DNA of 64,000 nt, taken from contig BTRK01000005.1 in assembly GCA_036245805.1 (NCBI GenBank), positions 13,802,984 to 13,866,983 of the forward strand, given 5' to 3'. The notes beneath the pieces are model-generated. The model saw only the letters and a program-made list of their open reading frames with translations, searched no databases and was not told the DNA's origin. This DNA is from Pristionchus mayeri (lineage: Eukaryota; Nematoda; Chromadorea; Rhabditida; Neodiplogasteridae). Shown here in pieces: positions 1 through 10,964 of this stretch. Positions within the stretch are counted from its first letter, which is position 1, and each line of letters begins with the position of its first letter. The position numbers were made by a program, and so were the translations under genes.

Positions 1-275
1 GGAAGCACTGAAATCGATATTCGACAAGCCGAAATACCCAGTTGCATAACACATTGACAATTGCGGCCACTCCTGCAACTTATCAATCCGTATTAAAGAG
101 AGCGCAGCGCGGACAAATAAATAGTAAAACACGATAGTTTTCAAATTTCATTTGAATAGAACGAAGTTAATTGAATGCCCAGAAAACGAACAAGAGATCG
201 TCATCGAGCACAGTGTTAGTTAGGGGGTTCGTCTTTACTCGTGTTAAAACACTAATCTAACCATAAATCCCTCAC

Positions 276-435
276 CTATTGATATAGTGAACGCGTAGAA
301 CTCGGGGCTGAAATTCAAAGATTTCGCCTTGATGATTCTAACGAGAATGTAGGCATAGAAGAGACAGAAGATGGGCTCGATGACGTCAGAATAGATTATC
401 GATATCAAGGAAAGAACCTCGTCGAATGTAATCAT
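276..435 (-). CDS. Chemoreceptor-like membrane protein, first exon (partial gene)
   Basis: A 53-codon exon begins at ATG 435 and ends at a good donor (GTGAGG, complement of 270-275). The next acceptor I can see lies at positions 8-9, so the rest of the gene is off the left edge. The peptide is strongly hydrophobic from about residue 8 to 35, followed by basic residues (R-I-I-K-A-K) and a second hydrophobic start (F-Y-A-F-T-I-S). That pattern resembles the first transmembrane helix and intracellular loop of nematode serpentine chemoreceptors (Srg/Srv/Sru type). The family is inferred from this pattern alone; any multi-pass membrane protein would look alike. No ligand or partner can be given. 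Confidence 0.4.
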
Positions 436-1389
436 TGTTTAATCACTGTAAGGTTACTGTATTTGTATCGTGATACAACATAGTAAATACGATATATTTT
501 AGAGGAACGCGAAGATAAAGCTAAGCCTAGGTATTGACGATGTAAATCTAGTCTGAATCGTGGTTTAAGTACGTGATAAAGATCCGCCGAGTTGAAAAGA
601 GCACGCTGGGAAAAAAAGCGAAATGTAAATGGAAGCCGAAAGGATTACCGCAAAAGAAGGGCACAAACTTAAAAAAAACAACCTCAATACTTCGTAATGA
701 GTGAGTCACGCTATAAACACGCCTGTGATCAGCTACACGATTTGTCCACCAATCTGATAAACAAGACACCATTTGGGCATTACATCTGATGAGAACCACC
801 TGAAGAGAGCAAAAACAAGCACCATTCTCCTGTATATTCACATTCTCAAAACGTCTCATGCATAAACACTTCGGACGAGTATTTTTTTAAAATTACAATC
901 CGTTATTTTCATTCATTTGTGGATCGTTATTCCCCATCGTTATTCAATATATTGCGGACAAAAAAAATATTCGTGTGATGTTCTTGTAAACCAAACGAGT
1001 TTGCTCAGATAAACAAATGGGAATGAGATGCATTCCAATAACTGCTTTCGTGCCACTTATCCATCTAACTTCCGAGAACATTCCGATAGAACCAATATAT
1101 TTTATGGAGTCATGTCACTGCGAACGCGTGATAACACCATATGAGGAAAAAAGTCTTCGAACAGCTGACTGAAGTGATTGACCAAATTCAAGGTCGATTT
1201 TTTTGAGAACGGAAGGAATTTGATACATGACCCACTGGATTACAGTTATTAGACAGTAGAATTGCATTAAATGATCACACTTCAATGTGAAATATTATCG
1301 CTGCTCTTAGATAGTGAACGTGAAAATATGGCTCACATCCATTTCGGAGATATATGACTTACAAAATCTTAATCGATGACTTTAACATA
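436..1389. other. Intergenic, no supported gene
   Basis: Apart from the likely promoter of the minus-strand exon ending at 435, I see nothing I can support. A 103-codon minus-strand open frame (548-859) has no family resemblance and no convincing splice context. Confidence 0.5.
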
Positions 1390-2299
1390 TTAGGTTGGTG
1401 CAAAAGTTTTTGCCGATTTGATATCAGATTCGATTAATTTTCCTGGTCCAGTAACCAAAGAGGCTTGCCCCCACATAAGGGAGTTACCATCTACTACCAC
1501 GAAGCTATGATACGTGTAGTGTCATATATATCTACTACTCGTGTTCTACTAAAAAAAATATTTTTCCATTTTTCTGATCGAAGATTCTTAAAATTCGATT
1601 TTGCGAGAATGTGATTAGATCAAATTTCCATAAGATTCATCAATCCCTCAAATTGGCCAATTCGCTGAATAATAGAGCAAGTGTTGCTTGTTCTGTTGAT
1701 CACACAATATCGGGGTTTTGATAAGTCTGAGAAAAGAAATAATCCGAAAAATGAGCATTTCGTGGTCAATATTTTTCATATATATTAATGACAATACAGT
1801 TTCTGGCAATACAATCGAGCAGTGACCAAACTAAAAATGTAACCTTATGAGGAGATGAACTTCAGGATGTTTTAAGTTTGAGATCTACAGCTCGATCGAT
1901 ATGGAAAAAATGCGATCCTGACATATGTTGGTCATTTGCATCAGAACATAGCATTAATATGAGCATATATTTCCACACAGCCTATAATGCCAGACCCAAT
2001 TTTAACATGTTGTTGTTATCAATTAATGAGGTACTTTCTCGTACTATTGCGGTTTTGCTCTATCTTTGATATTCACAGAGCACATGTCATTGGAATTTAT
2101 GGTCCTATCGATCCACCCCGCGACTTTGATTCAACACCGTGTCCACAATACTGGCTGTTTGGGCTAATACTAATTGGCATTAGTAAGAGTATCCAACCAC
2201 CCGAATACATTAGAGGCCAATTGAAAATCAGGTCAAGATAAAAGGCGCAGCAATCCCAAAAGTATAATCTAAAACTCGGCAAAAACTTGCACCAACCTG
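1390..2299. mobile_element. Mariner-type MITE with MADE1-like termini
   Basis: Terminal inverted repeats of about 25 bases: TTAGGTTGGTGCAAAAGTTT on the left and its imperfect reverse complement ending at 2299. TA stands on both sides (1388-1389 and 2300-2301), the target duplication of the Tc1/mariner superfamily. The terminus closely resembles that of Hsmar1/MADE1-class mariners. The 0.9 kb interior has no recognisable transposase, so the element is non-autonomous. The same terminus recurs at 7504, 61247 and 62520. Confidence 0.8.
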
Positions 2300-2481
2300 A
2301 TATATCTAACCATTTTTTTGAAAGCCGTCTCTGAAATAATTTCATTTGTTGAATATATACATACGAGGATAACATCACTCTAACGATCAGCATCGATTAC
2401 AAAAACGTCGAATAATATAGTATCGAATCGAGGGATATAGCAACAACCTTTGAGCTTGTGTACTTCATTATGTAAATACAA

Positions 2482-3055
2482 TCGGCTTGTTTAATCTGTC
2501 AGAAATGTGCGAGAAAAGTTGCGTAAAAAGTTCGCGAACTTCTGATTCTCTCCTGTTCGTGTACTCTCTCTCTTTCTCTAACCAGGTCGTTGAAAAGTTC
2601 ACGAACTTTTCGACGAACTATGTTCGAAAATCATACTTTTCTTTTGTTTTACTTATTTTTATAAACTATTTTTGCTTTTAACTTATGACTTCTTATAATG
2701 ACAACCTTCCCTTAGCTGGAATAGCTTCAGAATACAGCGTAGTGAAAGTAAACAGGGTTGGAGTATTTTTTTCGAAAATGGGTCACCACTTTCCCCACCC
2801 TGTAATGTCAAGCTATTCCATCAGAGGGAAGGTTGTTCTTATAAGCAGTCATAAGTTGAAAGCAAAAATAATTGATAAAAATAAGTAAAACAAAAGAAAA
2901 GTACGAATTTCGAACATAGTTCGTCGAAAAGTTCGTGAACTTTTCATCGACCTGGTTAGAGAAAGAGAGAGAGCATGCGAAATGGAGAGAATCAGAAGTT
3001 CGCGAACTTTTTACGCAACTTTTTCTCGCACATTTCTGGCAGATTAAACAGGCCG
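2482..3055. repeat. Palindromic element, 0.57 kb
   Basis: The first about 110 bases (from GTTTAATCTGTCAGAAATG) recur as the reverse complement at the right end, and an inner pair built on AACCTTCCCT flanks the centre. No coding capacity. A decayed relative lies at 6037-6300. Confidence 0.8.
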
Positions 3056-3110
3056 AATATCAAATTATATTGCATTTGTCTGATTCACTATTGCACAGTT
3101 AGGGAGGGGG

Positions 3111-4596
3111 ACAAAAGCACAACGGACAAAATCACAACAATTCACCATTAATTTGTGATTTAAGAGGTCGTCCACCAGAGAACGTAACAGATGTGAAAAG
3201 GTCTCGGATGGTCAAAATTGAAGTAATTCTCAAACTTTTTTTCCTGAAGTGGTACTCCCAAATGCTGATTGGCAGGGCACATGAGAATGGCCAGATATCG
3301 ATTTTGAAAAAGTTACCGTAACCGATCGATTTTGGGGTCGAAAAAATTGATATCTCAAAATTATTATTTTTGTAGTTTTTCTAGCGTACTTTCACTCGTA
3401 GAAAACGAATTTCTATGTTAGAACTCGAGAACATGCGATTTAAAAATGATAGGTCCAAAAAACCGCTCAAAACGTGACATAACCAGCGATAACTAATTAA
3501 TTTATGAACCGTCTTAAGCCATATTTCTGTTTCGAAAACTGCAATATGTTTCCTAGTCTACGATACTTTTTGCAGAATTTTAAAGATGACGCCCGATAGG
3601 TTTTTGTGTCCTCAAAGTCAGCACCCAAAGAAAGGGCCGAACCTGCATGTCAAGACGAAATAGACATATGCACCAGCACTTTTGATAGAAATGTAGAGCA
3701 CTATGAGCTGAACATTTCATTCGTTGAAAGTGAGCGTTTATCTTTTCATTTAAGCTCGCTACAGAGCCTAGAAGTTGACTAGAAACGGGCTAGAGTCCCC
3801 CGAGAGCGCGCGCTCTAAACGTCTGACGCTCTCGCCGCCTGACCTCTCCCTCCCTCCCCTCTATTTAGTGCTCACTCGTGCACCTCCACCGTCCATTGTA
3901 CAAGGTATGATGTACGAAATTCATTGGAGATTATGATCATGATGTTCCGGTATGACGAAATCGCCCCCGCTATTGCATAGCGATGACGCAATCAATATGC
4001 ACTTTTTCGAAACGGCATGCTCGGTCGCACATTTGCTACAGCCTTGCTGCAATAAGAGGGTCTGAAATTTAGAACTCGGCTTCTAGGCGAGCTAGAGGCC
4101 CGTTCAAAGCATCAAAATGATCGTCATCATGATTCCTGATGATCCTGAGAATATGACAGCGATATCCCAAAAATTGCACTCAGGGCATCAACAAAATCAC
4201 TTTTTTGCATGACCATTTTTTGGACATTCATAACCTCAAGGGAAAGTTTTATAAAAATCTGATTTTTATCTGGTAATGTTCACAATGTTTTGAAGAACAA
4301 ATTTCCAAGTTTATCTATGTAAGAATAATGCCTTTTTTTGAAAGTGCACATTGATTGCGTCATATCTGTGAAATAACGGGGGCTATTTCGCCATACCAAT
4401 AGCGTGATCATAATCTCCGATGAATTTGGTACATCATACCTTGGAGCCATAAAGATGTATTCCCTGGGCACAAAGTTACAACAAATTGAAAGTGTCCCAT
4501 GACTTTCCGGCGCACGTACTGGTTACAATAAAGCAACTCCCAAGTCACTATGTCCAATCACAAATTAAAGGTGAATTGTTGTGCTTTTGTCACCTT
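3111..4596. repeat. Composite inverted-repeat element with GC-rich core
   Basis: Outer termini GACAAAAGCACAAC and its reverse complement near 4580-4596 bound the element. Inside, 3900-4010 pairs with 4320-4445. The left third (3150-3400) resembles the hairpin at 53250-53520. The middle (3690-3900) carries the GC-rich core around GAGAGCGCGCGCTCTAA that also sits at the centre of the palindromes near 23915 and 25900. The stretch 4100-4290 matches the Tc1-like element arm at 7320-7500. It is a mosaic of hairpin elements with no gene. Confidence 0.7.
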
Positions 4597-4960
4597 CCTC
4601 ACAGTTATCATCAACGTCGATTTCAGTGCATTCCACATTTTGAAGTATTCTTGAGTGGAATGTGCCACTATTCTTTCGTGCATTGAGATATTTTCCTTAA
4701 AATCCGAATCCGTAACAGTGAATTTATTTAGGCTATTACACGAAATAGCTTGATCACAATGTGAAAAAATATCTTTTAAAACAAAACGATTCTTAAAAGT
4801 AAGCTCACATTTCTGATTTCGATCTTGAAACGCGAAGTAAAATATCGAATTTTAATGTAAACGATAGGCATCTTGCCTGCCCTGGCATCTCGCGAAGTTC
4901 CACGCATACAGTGCCATAATTCTTGCTTTCCATTTCCTGAGTGTTGGGTAAGGAATTTAA

Positions 4961-5890
4961 TGGCTTAACAAGTTTAATAACTTCGATTTTAAGAAAGCTT
5001 TTGACTCTATTGATCATGGGTTACTGTTTCATAAGCTCAGTAACTTATTTTTAAACAATCTAGTTTCATGGTTCAAAGACTATCTTACGGATCGTAAGCA
5101 ATTGGTGCTTGTAAATATATCGTTATCCCAACCAATAATAGTTGTATCTGACGTACCTCAGGGATCTTGCATCGGGCTTCTACTTTTTAACTTGTTTATT
5201 AACGACCTGCGATCCATAATTCCATCTGAAATAAAGTACGGTATCTATACCGACGACCTCAAAATCTTCGCTGAAGTTCCTAAATTCTCTGCCCTTTTAC
5301 AACAAACTATCAATGAGATTGCATCCTGGGCTGCGCCGTGGAACATGACTCTATCAGAAACTCCGTTATGCACTATGGCCCATTAAAGACGCGGGTACAG
5401 TATGATTTAGGTAATACGACTCTTACATCCGTTAATGTAGTAAAGGATCTTGGTGTTCTAATGTCTCCTGACCTTACCTTCCAAGCCCACATCCAGAGTA
5501 TCGATTCTAAAGTGCGCTCTAAGATAAATGTTCTCTTCAAATCATTCAGAAGTTCCGACTCACAAATCTATCTGAAAGTGTATAAGGTCTTTATTTTACC
5601 ATTTGCGATGTATGCTAGTCCCATTTGGAATCCAACTGCCATTGGCCCCACTAATATGCTTGAGTCTCTACAAAGAAACTTCTTTCGTAGATTGTAAAAG
5701 GATCATCACCGACCTGCTATTTCGCAAAAGGATCATCACCGACCTGCTATTTCTTCACAACTGTGTTCATGGGCATTATAAATTAAAGACAGAAAGCTGT
5801 TGTTTGAAGAATGTCATCGTAATAATAATTGTAAGAATGATCAAATTGCTGTGCAATACAGTGCTGAAAAGAGATCATTGGCGTCCTCCA
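4961..5890 (+). pseudogene. Non-LTR retrotransposon reverse transcriptase fragment
   Basis: The frame from 4961 to 5386 encodes reverse transcriptase core motifs in order: F-K-K-A-F-D-S-I-D-H, then V-P-Q-G-S-C-I-G-L-L-L-F, then the catalytic box Y-T-D-D (usually Y-A-D-D). After a frameshift between about 5340 and 5390 the thumb region continues in another frame to 5697 (V-K-D-L-G-V-L-M-S-P-D-L-T-F, then S-L-Q-R-N-F-F-R-R-L). A third frame follows, with a tandem duplication of 27 bases around 5697-5750. The endonuclease domain is absent upstream. A CR1/jockey-like clade is my guess from the loop sequences. The copy is dead. Confidence 0.85.
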
Positions 5891-6036
5891 TACGTTAGAA
5901 AGCGCTGATGAGACCGTGTAAGAAAATAGGTGTAATTTGTAGGGAAATATATCATTAACTTAATAAAAACAGTCAATAAAAACAGACTAGAACTTCTCTA
6001 CGTACTATTCTACGTGTATTGGGGTAATTAACATTC

Positions 6037-6300
6037 GACCCGTTTAATCTGTCAGAAATGTGCGAGAAAAGTTGCGTAAAAAGTTCGCGAACTTCTGAGG
6101 TGCGTAAAAACTGTTTCTCTTTAAAATACAGAGCTTTATTTAGTTTTATTTTTATTTTATTTATCGTCCGCCACAAGCTTTCTTCATCAATTGCAGAGTG
6201 TTCGAGAATTTATAGAAAATATAGAAACGATATGGGCAGGGGAGTACGTTTTAATCAAACCACTTCGAAGAAAAGTTCACAAACTTTTCAACGAGCTCGT
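6037..6300. repeat. Decayed copy of the 2482-3055 palindrome
   Basis: Bases 6037-6098 match the left arm at 2488-2545 almost perfectly, and 6260-6298 match its AAAAGTTCACGAACTTTT segment. The right arm is missing, so this is a deleted or single-arm derivative. Confidence 0.7.
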
Positions 6301-6423
6301 GATACATGTGCTAAACGTAGCTCTTATAAAGAGATCACAAAACAATTGTTTTTTAGTAGAGTAATTGCAAAATGCATAAAAGGAAACAACATTCGATTAA
6401 TCGATTTGGACTCATTCATCTTC

Positions 6424-6878
6424 CTATTCCTCTTCTGCTTCTTCCTCTTCTTGGTAATCGGACTTATTCGTAATCTGCACAGTAACGCTATGTGAACTAT
6501 CACGCTCTCCTTTGATGCTCTCGCCACTCTCAATGTGCCTTGCTTTATAATAATAATAACGATTCTTCGAGAAATAAACTAAATCAAGATTATTGAAGTA
6601 GTGAACGAATTCATTATTGGTTACGTTGAATTCAATCGACTTCTCGTTTCTTGAGCTTAACACGAGCTGAAATGGCGTAACATGAGATATGATACAATTA
6701 TTGAGTGATTTGGGCTTAATTTTTTGCAACTGATTATACGGTTTTCAACAATTTATACCTCGAAAACGGGATGAATGCCCTCCTCAGATATTATCGTTCT
6801 GTTACTCCTAATAGAGAGCACGCTTGAAGAATTTGCAGCTAGATGTAGCAGTAGTTTATCGTCGACCTTTTGATCGCA
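6424..6878 (-). pseudogene. 3' end of an F-box-family gene, partial
   Basis: Two phase-compatible exons on the minus strand: 6759-6878 (40 codons, acceptor ACCAG, donor GTATAA) and 6424-6666 (81 codons with stop, acceptor TTTCAG). The join reads ...H-P-V-F-E | L-V-L-S-S-R-N-E-K-S-I-E-F, which parallels the exon 7/8 junction of the plus-strand F-box genes at 31-47 kb (I-L-E | V-I-S-S-E-T). The tail is acidic (D-Y-Q-E-E-E-E-A-E-E-E). Upstream exons are cut off by the element starting at 6947. A minus-strand open frame at about 9770-9950, ending in a GTGGGT donor, may be the next exon on the far side. F-box family membership is inferred from exon layout and weak similarity; whether it is still expressed is unknown. 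Confidence 0.45.
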
Positions 6879-7503
6879 CTGGTAATATTATTTGTAAAAG
6901 TGTATTAGTGCAACTATCATTTAATTTTTTCCTGATTAAACGGATACAGTAGCGGCAATAAGTATTGAAACGATTTGTTATTTTGCTATAACTTTTTCGC
7001 TGACCAATTTAGCAATTTGGATGTTGTGGTACTATGCACCAAATCGATCGAGGAATACGATGCACATATTGCGTCATCACGTGCATCATAACAGATTGCG
7101 TAGTGATGATTCGAATTTCACTTTTTCAAACAGGCTTTATTCTTACATAGATTTTTTTCTACTCGCCAAACTTTATGTGGTTGGAGTCATGCTCGAGGCC
7201 TACCCAGAAAAAAAATTTGAGGTTGCTGCGCGACCGCACGTTTACTGCAGCCTTGCTGAAAAAAAGGGATCTGAAATTCAGATATCGGCTTCTTGACCAG
7301 CTAGAGACTCGTTCAAAGCACCAAAATGATCCTCATTGCGATCCCAGATGATCCTGTGAATATGGAAACGATATTCCAAAATTTTCCCTCAGGGCATGGA
7401 AGAATCACTTTTTCACATGACCACTTTTTGGAGATTCATAACTATGTACGAACTGTATATAAGTCTGATTTTTTGCTAAATCATGTTCACAATGTTGTAG
7501 TTA

Positions 7504-8893
7504 TTAGGTTGATGCAAAAGTCTTGCGGTTTTTTGATATTTTGTCTCCCATCTTCCTTTCAGTTTCACCGATGACCTTCCGTATATTAATTACTAATGAG
7601 GCCTTGCATACTCTTTCATATGCGCACCCTATCAGCATTGCCCAATCGGAGAGCGCGAGAGCAGGACAAAGTTAAAATTGCGAACATTTATCCATCGAAA
7701 ACGACACATTTTTCAATATTCTGTTTCCTCTGAAGGATGAATGCTCAATTCCTGGTGGTTATATGAAGCTCCCATCTTTATCCTATACATACTTTTTCTC
7801 ATGGATGATGGAAATTACATCCTTTTGAGAAATGCATTGATCTGTAAATGAAAAAAACTATATATTGCATTTTTTATGTTGATATCGCATATTTTTGGAA
7901 AACTTCATATGAAGACTAGACGACGACTATTTGAGAGCTACGTCTCTTCTACCGTACTCTATGGGAGCGAGCTTTGGGCACTGCGAGCAAGTGAGAACGA
8001 GAGACTTAGTGTGACGCAGCGTAAGATGGAGCGGAAAATGCTTGGAATCAGCTTACGGGATCGATGGAGGAACGAGAACATCCGCAAAGCGACCAACCTG
8101 CGCGACTGGAATGAAGAAGCGCTCAGAAGGAAGACTAAGTGGGCTCGGAAGCTGGGACGCATGAGACTTGACCAGTGGAGCCGCGCATCTACAGATTGGG
8201 TCCCTTACAACAAGACCCGTCCCCAAGGACAGCCTAGATCTCGATGGAAAGATGACCTAAAAAGATCCCTTGGCGCGAACTGGTGGCATGCAACTGCCGA
8301 AAAATATACCTATTCCTCATCTGGTGTTAATCGCCTGACGTGATAAACTTGATTGATTGATTGATTGATTTTTGGAAAATGAGAAATTCAAATTTTCTGA
8401 AACGTGAAAGGTGCAGGCGCCAATATTATTTCAGAGAATAAAGCCTCTTGGCGGATGAATATAGCGCACTCATAGTGAAGCCTGTATGCTTGGTCTTCGA
8501 TTCAAAAACAATCCGAACAATTTTCGTGTAGCCAGACTCGAAAGCATATTTTCAATATCATGTAATTCTTAATCGATACGCAGCTGAAACATATTTTCTG
8601 AAAGGGTATACGTAGTACTTCTCAGACATCAGTATGGGCAGGTTTCGTGAATTTTGCCAACAAATATCCAGTAAAATACATTTAATGGAAAATTTTGAGA
8701 ATAAATTCTAACTGGCTTTATCGCAATTTATTGCGTTGATTGCGATATCGGATTGATTGGAATGTGTGTATGTAAAGGACAAACATGCCTCTAAACACTG
8801 CTATGTTTGTTCGTCATTGTGATTTGGGACGTGAGAATTATGATAGTTCAAAGTACGGACACAAAAAACCGCAAGACTTTTGCATCAACCTAA
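7504..8893. mobile_element. Mariner-type element nested in the foldback element
   Basis: Perfect or nearly perfect 30-base termini TTAGGTTGATGCAAAAGTCT... and the reverse complement ending at 8893, with TA on each side (7502-7503, 8894-8895). Removing it rejoins the left arm of the surrounding element exactly where the right arm is continuous, which proves the order of insertion. No transposase is recognisable. Confidence 0.9.
7903..8368 (+). mobile_element. 5'-truncated RTE-type retrotransposon (C-terminal fragment)
   Basis: An open frame up to TGA 8341-8343 encodes the C-terminal region typical of RTE-1-like reverse transcriptases: L-Y-G-S-E-L-W-A-L near the start, then R-K-M-E-R-K-M-L-G-I-S-L-R-D-R, R-R-K-T-K-W-A-R-K-L-G-R-M, and R-P-Q-G-Q-P-R-S-R-W-K-D-D-L. 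The 3' end is a (TTGA)n tail, as expected for RTE. A 12-base direct repeat ATTTTTGGAAAA flanks it (7891-7902 and 8368-8379), the target duplication. It inserted into the mariner-type element. Confidence 0.9.
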
Positions 8894-9949
8894 TATATGA
8901 TTCCCAACTTTTTAGTGTTGGATATCTTTCCTGTTCGCGGCGGTCGTGTTTCGGAGATGCACCGTGGTCCTGATTGCATGACCCTTCGAAAACATGTTTG
9001 AGAGAAAGTTATGGAAAACCTTTGTTATTGTGAATACATGTTCAACAAGTTATGAAGAACTGAATCCCAACTTTTTTGAAATGTTTTAATAACTTTGGGC
9101 ACAGTTGGAGGGAGGGTGCAGACGAAAATTGCGTGTCGGAGACTCGAGAGTGCCTCCGGAAAACGATCGCTGCGGACAGGAAAGATATCCAAACACTCTA
9201 AAAAGTTGGGAATCATATAACTACAACATTGTGAACATGATTAAGCAAAAACCAGATTTTTATATACAGTTCCTACATAGTTATGAATCTCCAAAAAGTG
9301 GTCATGTGAAAAAGTGATTTTTCTATTCCCTGAGGGCAAATTTTGGAATATCGTTTCCATATTCACAGGATCATCTGGGAGGATCATTTTGGTGCTTTGA
9401 ACGAGTCTCTAGCTGATCAAGAAGCCAATATCTGAATTTCAGACCCCCTTTTTGCAGCAAGGCTGCAGCAAACGTGCGGTCGCACAGCAACCTTAAATTT
9501 TTTTCTGGGTAGGCCTCGGGCATGGCCACAGAAAGAAAGTTTGGCGAGTAGAAAAAAATCTATGTAAGAATAAAGCCTGTTTGAAAAAGTGAAATTCGAA
9601 TCATCACTACGCAATCTGTTATGATGCACGTGATGACGCAATATGTGCATCGTATTCCTCGATCGATTTGGTGTATAGTACCACAACATAAAAATTGCTA
9701 AATTGGTCAGCGAAAAAGTTATAGCAAAATAACAAATCGTTTCAATACTTATTGGCGCTACTGTATATGCTTGTACCCACCGTGATGTTGATGTAGCATT
9801 TATCTGTTGACGGTAGCTTCATTAGTGTTCTCTTCAGATCCGCTGATTTATTGCTCCACCACGAAATCGTCAACTCATTTATTTGAGTACAACGTTTCGT
9901 CAACTGTCTGAGTAGTCTACAAATCATTTTTTTTATATCACGCTTGTCA

Positions 9950-10964
9950 TGAGAGAATCGAGCTGAGCTTGGGAATGGTGAAATGAGATCTAACCGGTTT
10001 TGACAATCCTGAGGCATGCCTGGGTGACTCCCGAAGTGTTATTGTGCACACTTCATTTTGAAGCTCCCTACATAGGGTCGGATCTAGGCATCTCTTATTT
10101 GCGATCTGTTTTCTTCGATACTTTTAAAGATAGAGCAAAATTTACCTCTGAGTGACCCCAACTCATTTTTCGAGCACTATCGATCTATATAAACCATTTT
10201 CTCTAAAACTCATATTGAACGGCGGTACACTTCAGGTCAATTTTCTCAAAAATGTAGGTAAAGATGCAGCTCAAATTTTCACAGTAGACGCAGCTCAGCG
10301 AGAGCTTTCCAATGAGTGGTTTGCGAAGAATATACGAGGTTTCCCGTGAGAGTTTCGCCCTTTTTACTTCGTCAGGATCGTTTGAACTATTTTTTTCAAC
10401 AGACGATTTCATCGCACACCGCAGGTTTCGAGCTGCGCGGCTGACAATGATCGAAGTTCAATTTAAATCCCCGTTGAAAAAACAGTTCAAACGATCCTGA
10501 CGAAGTAAAAAGGGCGAAACTCTCACGGGAAACCTCGTATATTCTTCGCAAACCACTCATTGGAAAGCTCTCGATGAGCTGCGTCTACTGTGAAAATTTA
10601 AGCTGCATCTTTGCCTACATTTTTGAGAAAATTGGCCTGAAGTGTACCACCGTTGAAAATCACTTTTTGAGAAAATTGTTTACATAGATCGATAGAGCTC
10701 GAAAAATGAGTTGGGGTCACTCCGAGGTCAATTTTTCTCTATCTTTAACCGTATCAAAGAAAACAGCTCTCAAAGTGAGTGATGCCGGTATCCGACCCTA
10801 CATAGGGAGCTCCAAAATGACGTGTGCACTACAAGACTTCAGGGGTCACTCAGACATGCCTCAGGGATGCCAAAACCGGTTAGAACGCATTTCACGATTT
10901 CCTCTCCATTCCCATGAAGATGAGTTGGGAATTTGAATGGTTCTCTCGATTCTCTCGTGAATGG
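9950..10964. repeat. Long palindrome, 1.0 kb
   Basis: Left arm GAGAGAATCGAG at 9951 through the CATAGGGTCGGAT region (10071) pairs with 10793-10964. The centre is near 10440. The inner pair 10312-10400/10490-10560 around GACGAAGTAAAAAGGGCGAA is almost identical. No coding capacity. Confidence 0.85.

Larger units (their letters stand above)
6947..9763. mobile_element. Tc1-like foldback element, interrupted
   Basis: Ends CAGTAGCGGCAATAAGTATT and its near-perfect reverse complement at 9763, flanked by TA (6945-6946, 9764-9765). The inverted arms are more than 550 bases long. The left arm is broken at 7503/8894 by a mariner-type insertion and resumes at TATGATTCCCAACTTTTT, which matches the right arm near 9215. 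Short open frames in the arms mirror each other and are not real genes. Confidence 0.85.

Noticed and set aside
6424..6480. Low-complexity GAA-rich stretch as a coding artefact
   Set aside because: It is the acidic tail of an exon whose splice sites and phase are consistent, so it was kept as part of that exon rather than called a repeat.
8352..8368. Simple repeat (TTGA)n
   Set aside because: Not an independent microsatellite; it is the 3' tail of the RTE insertion.
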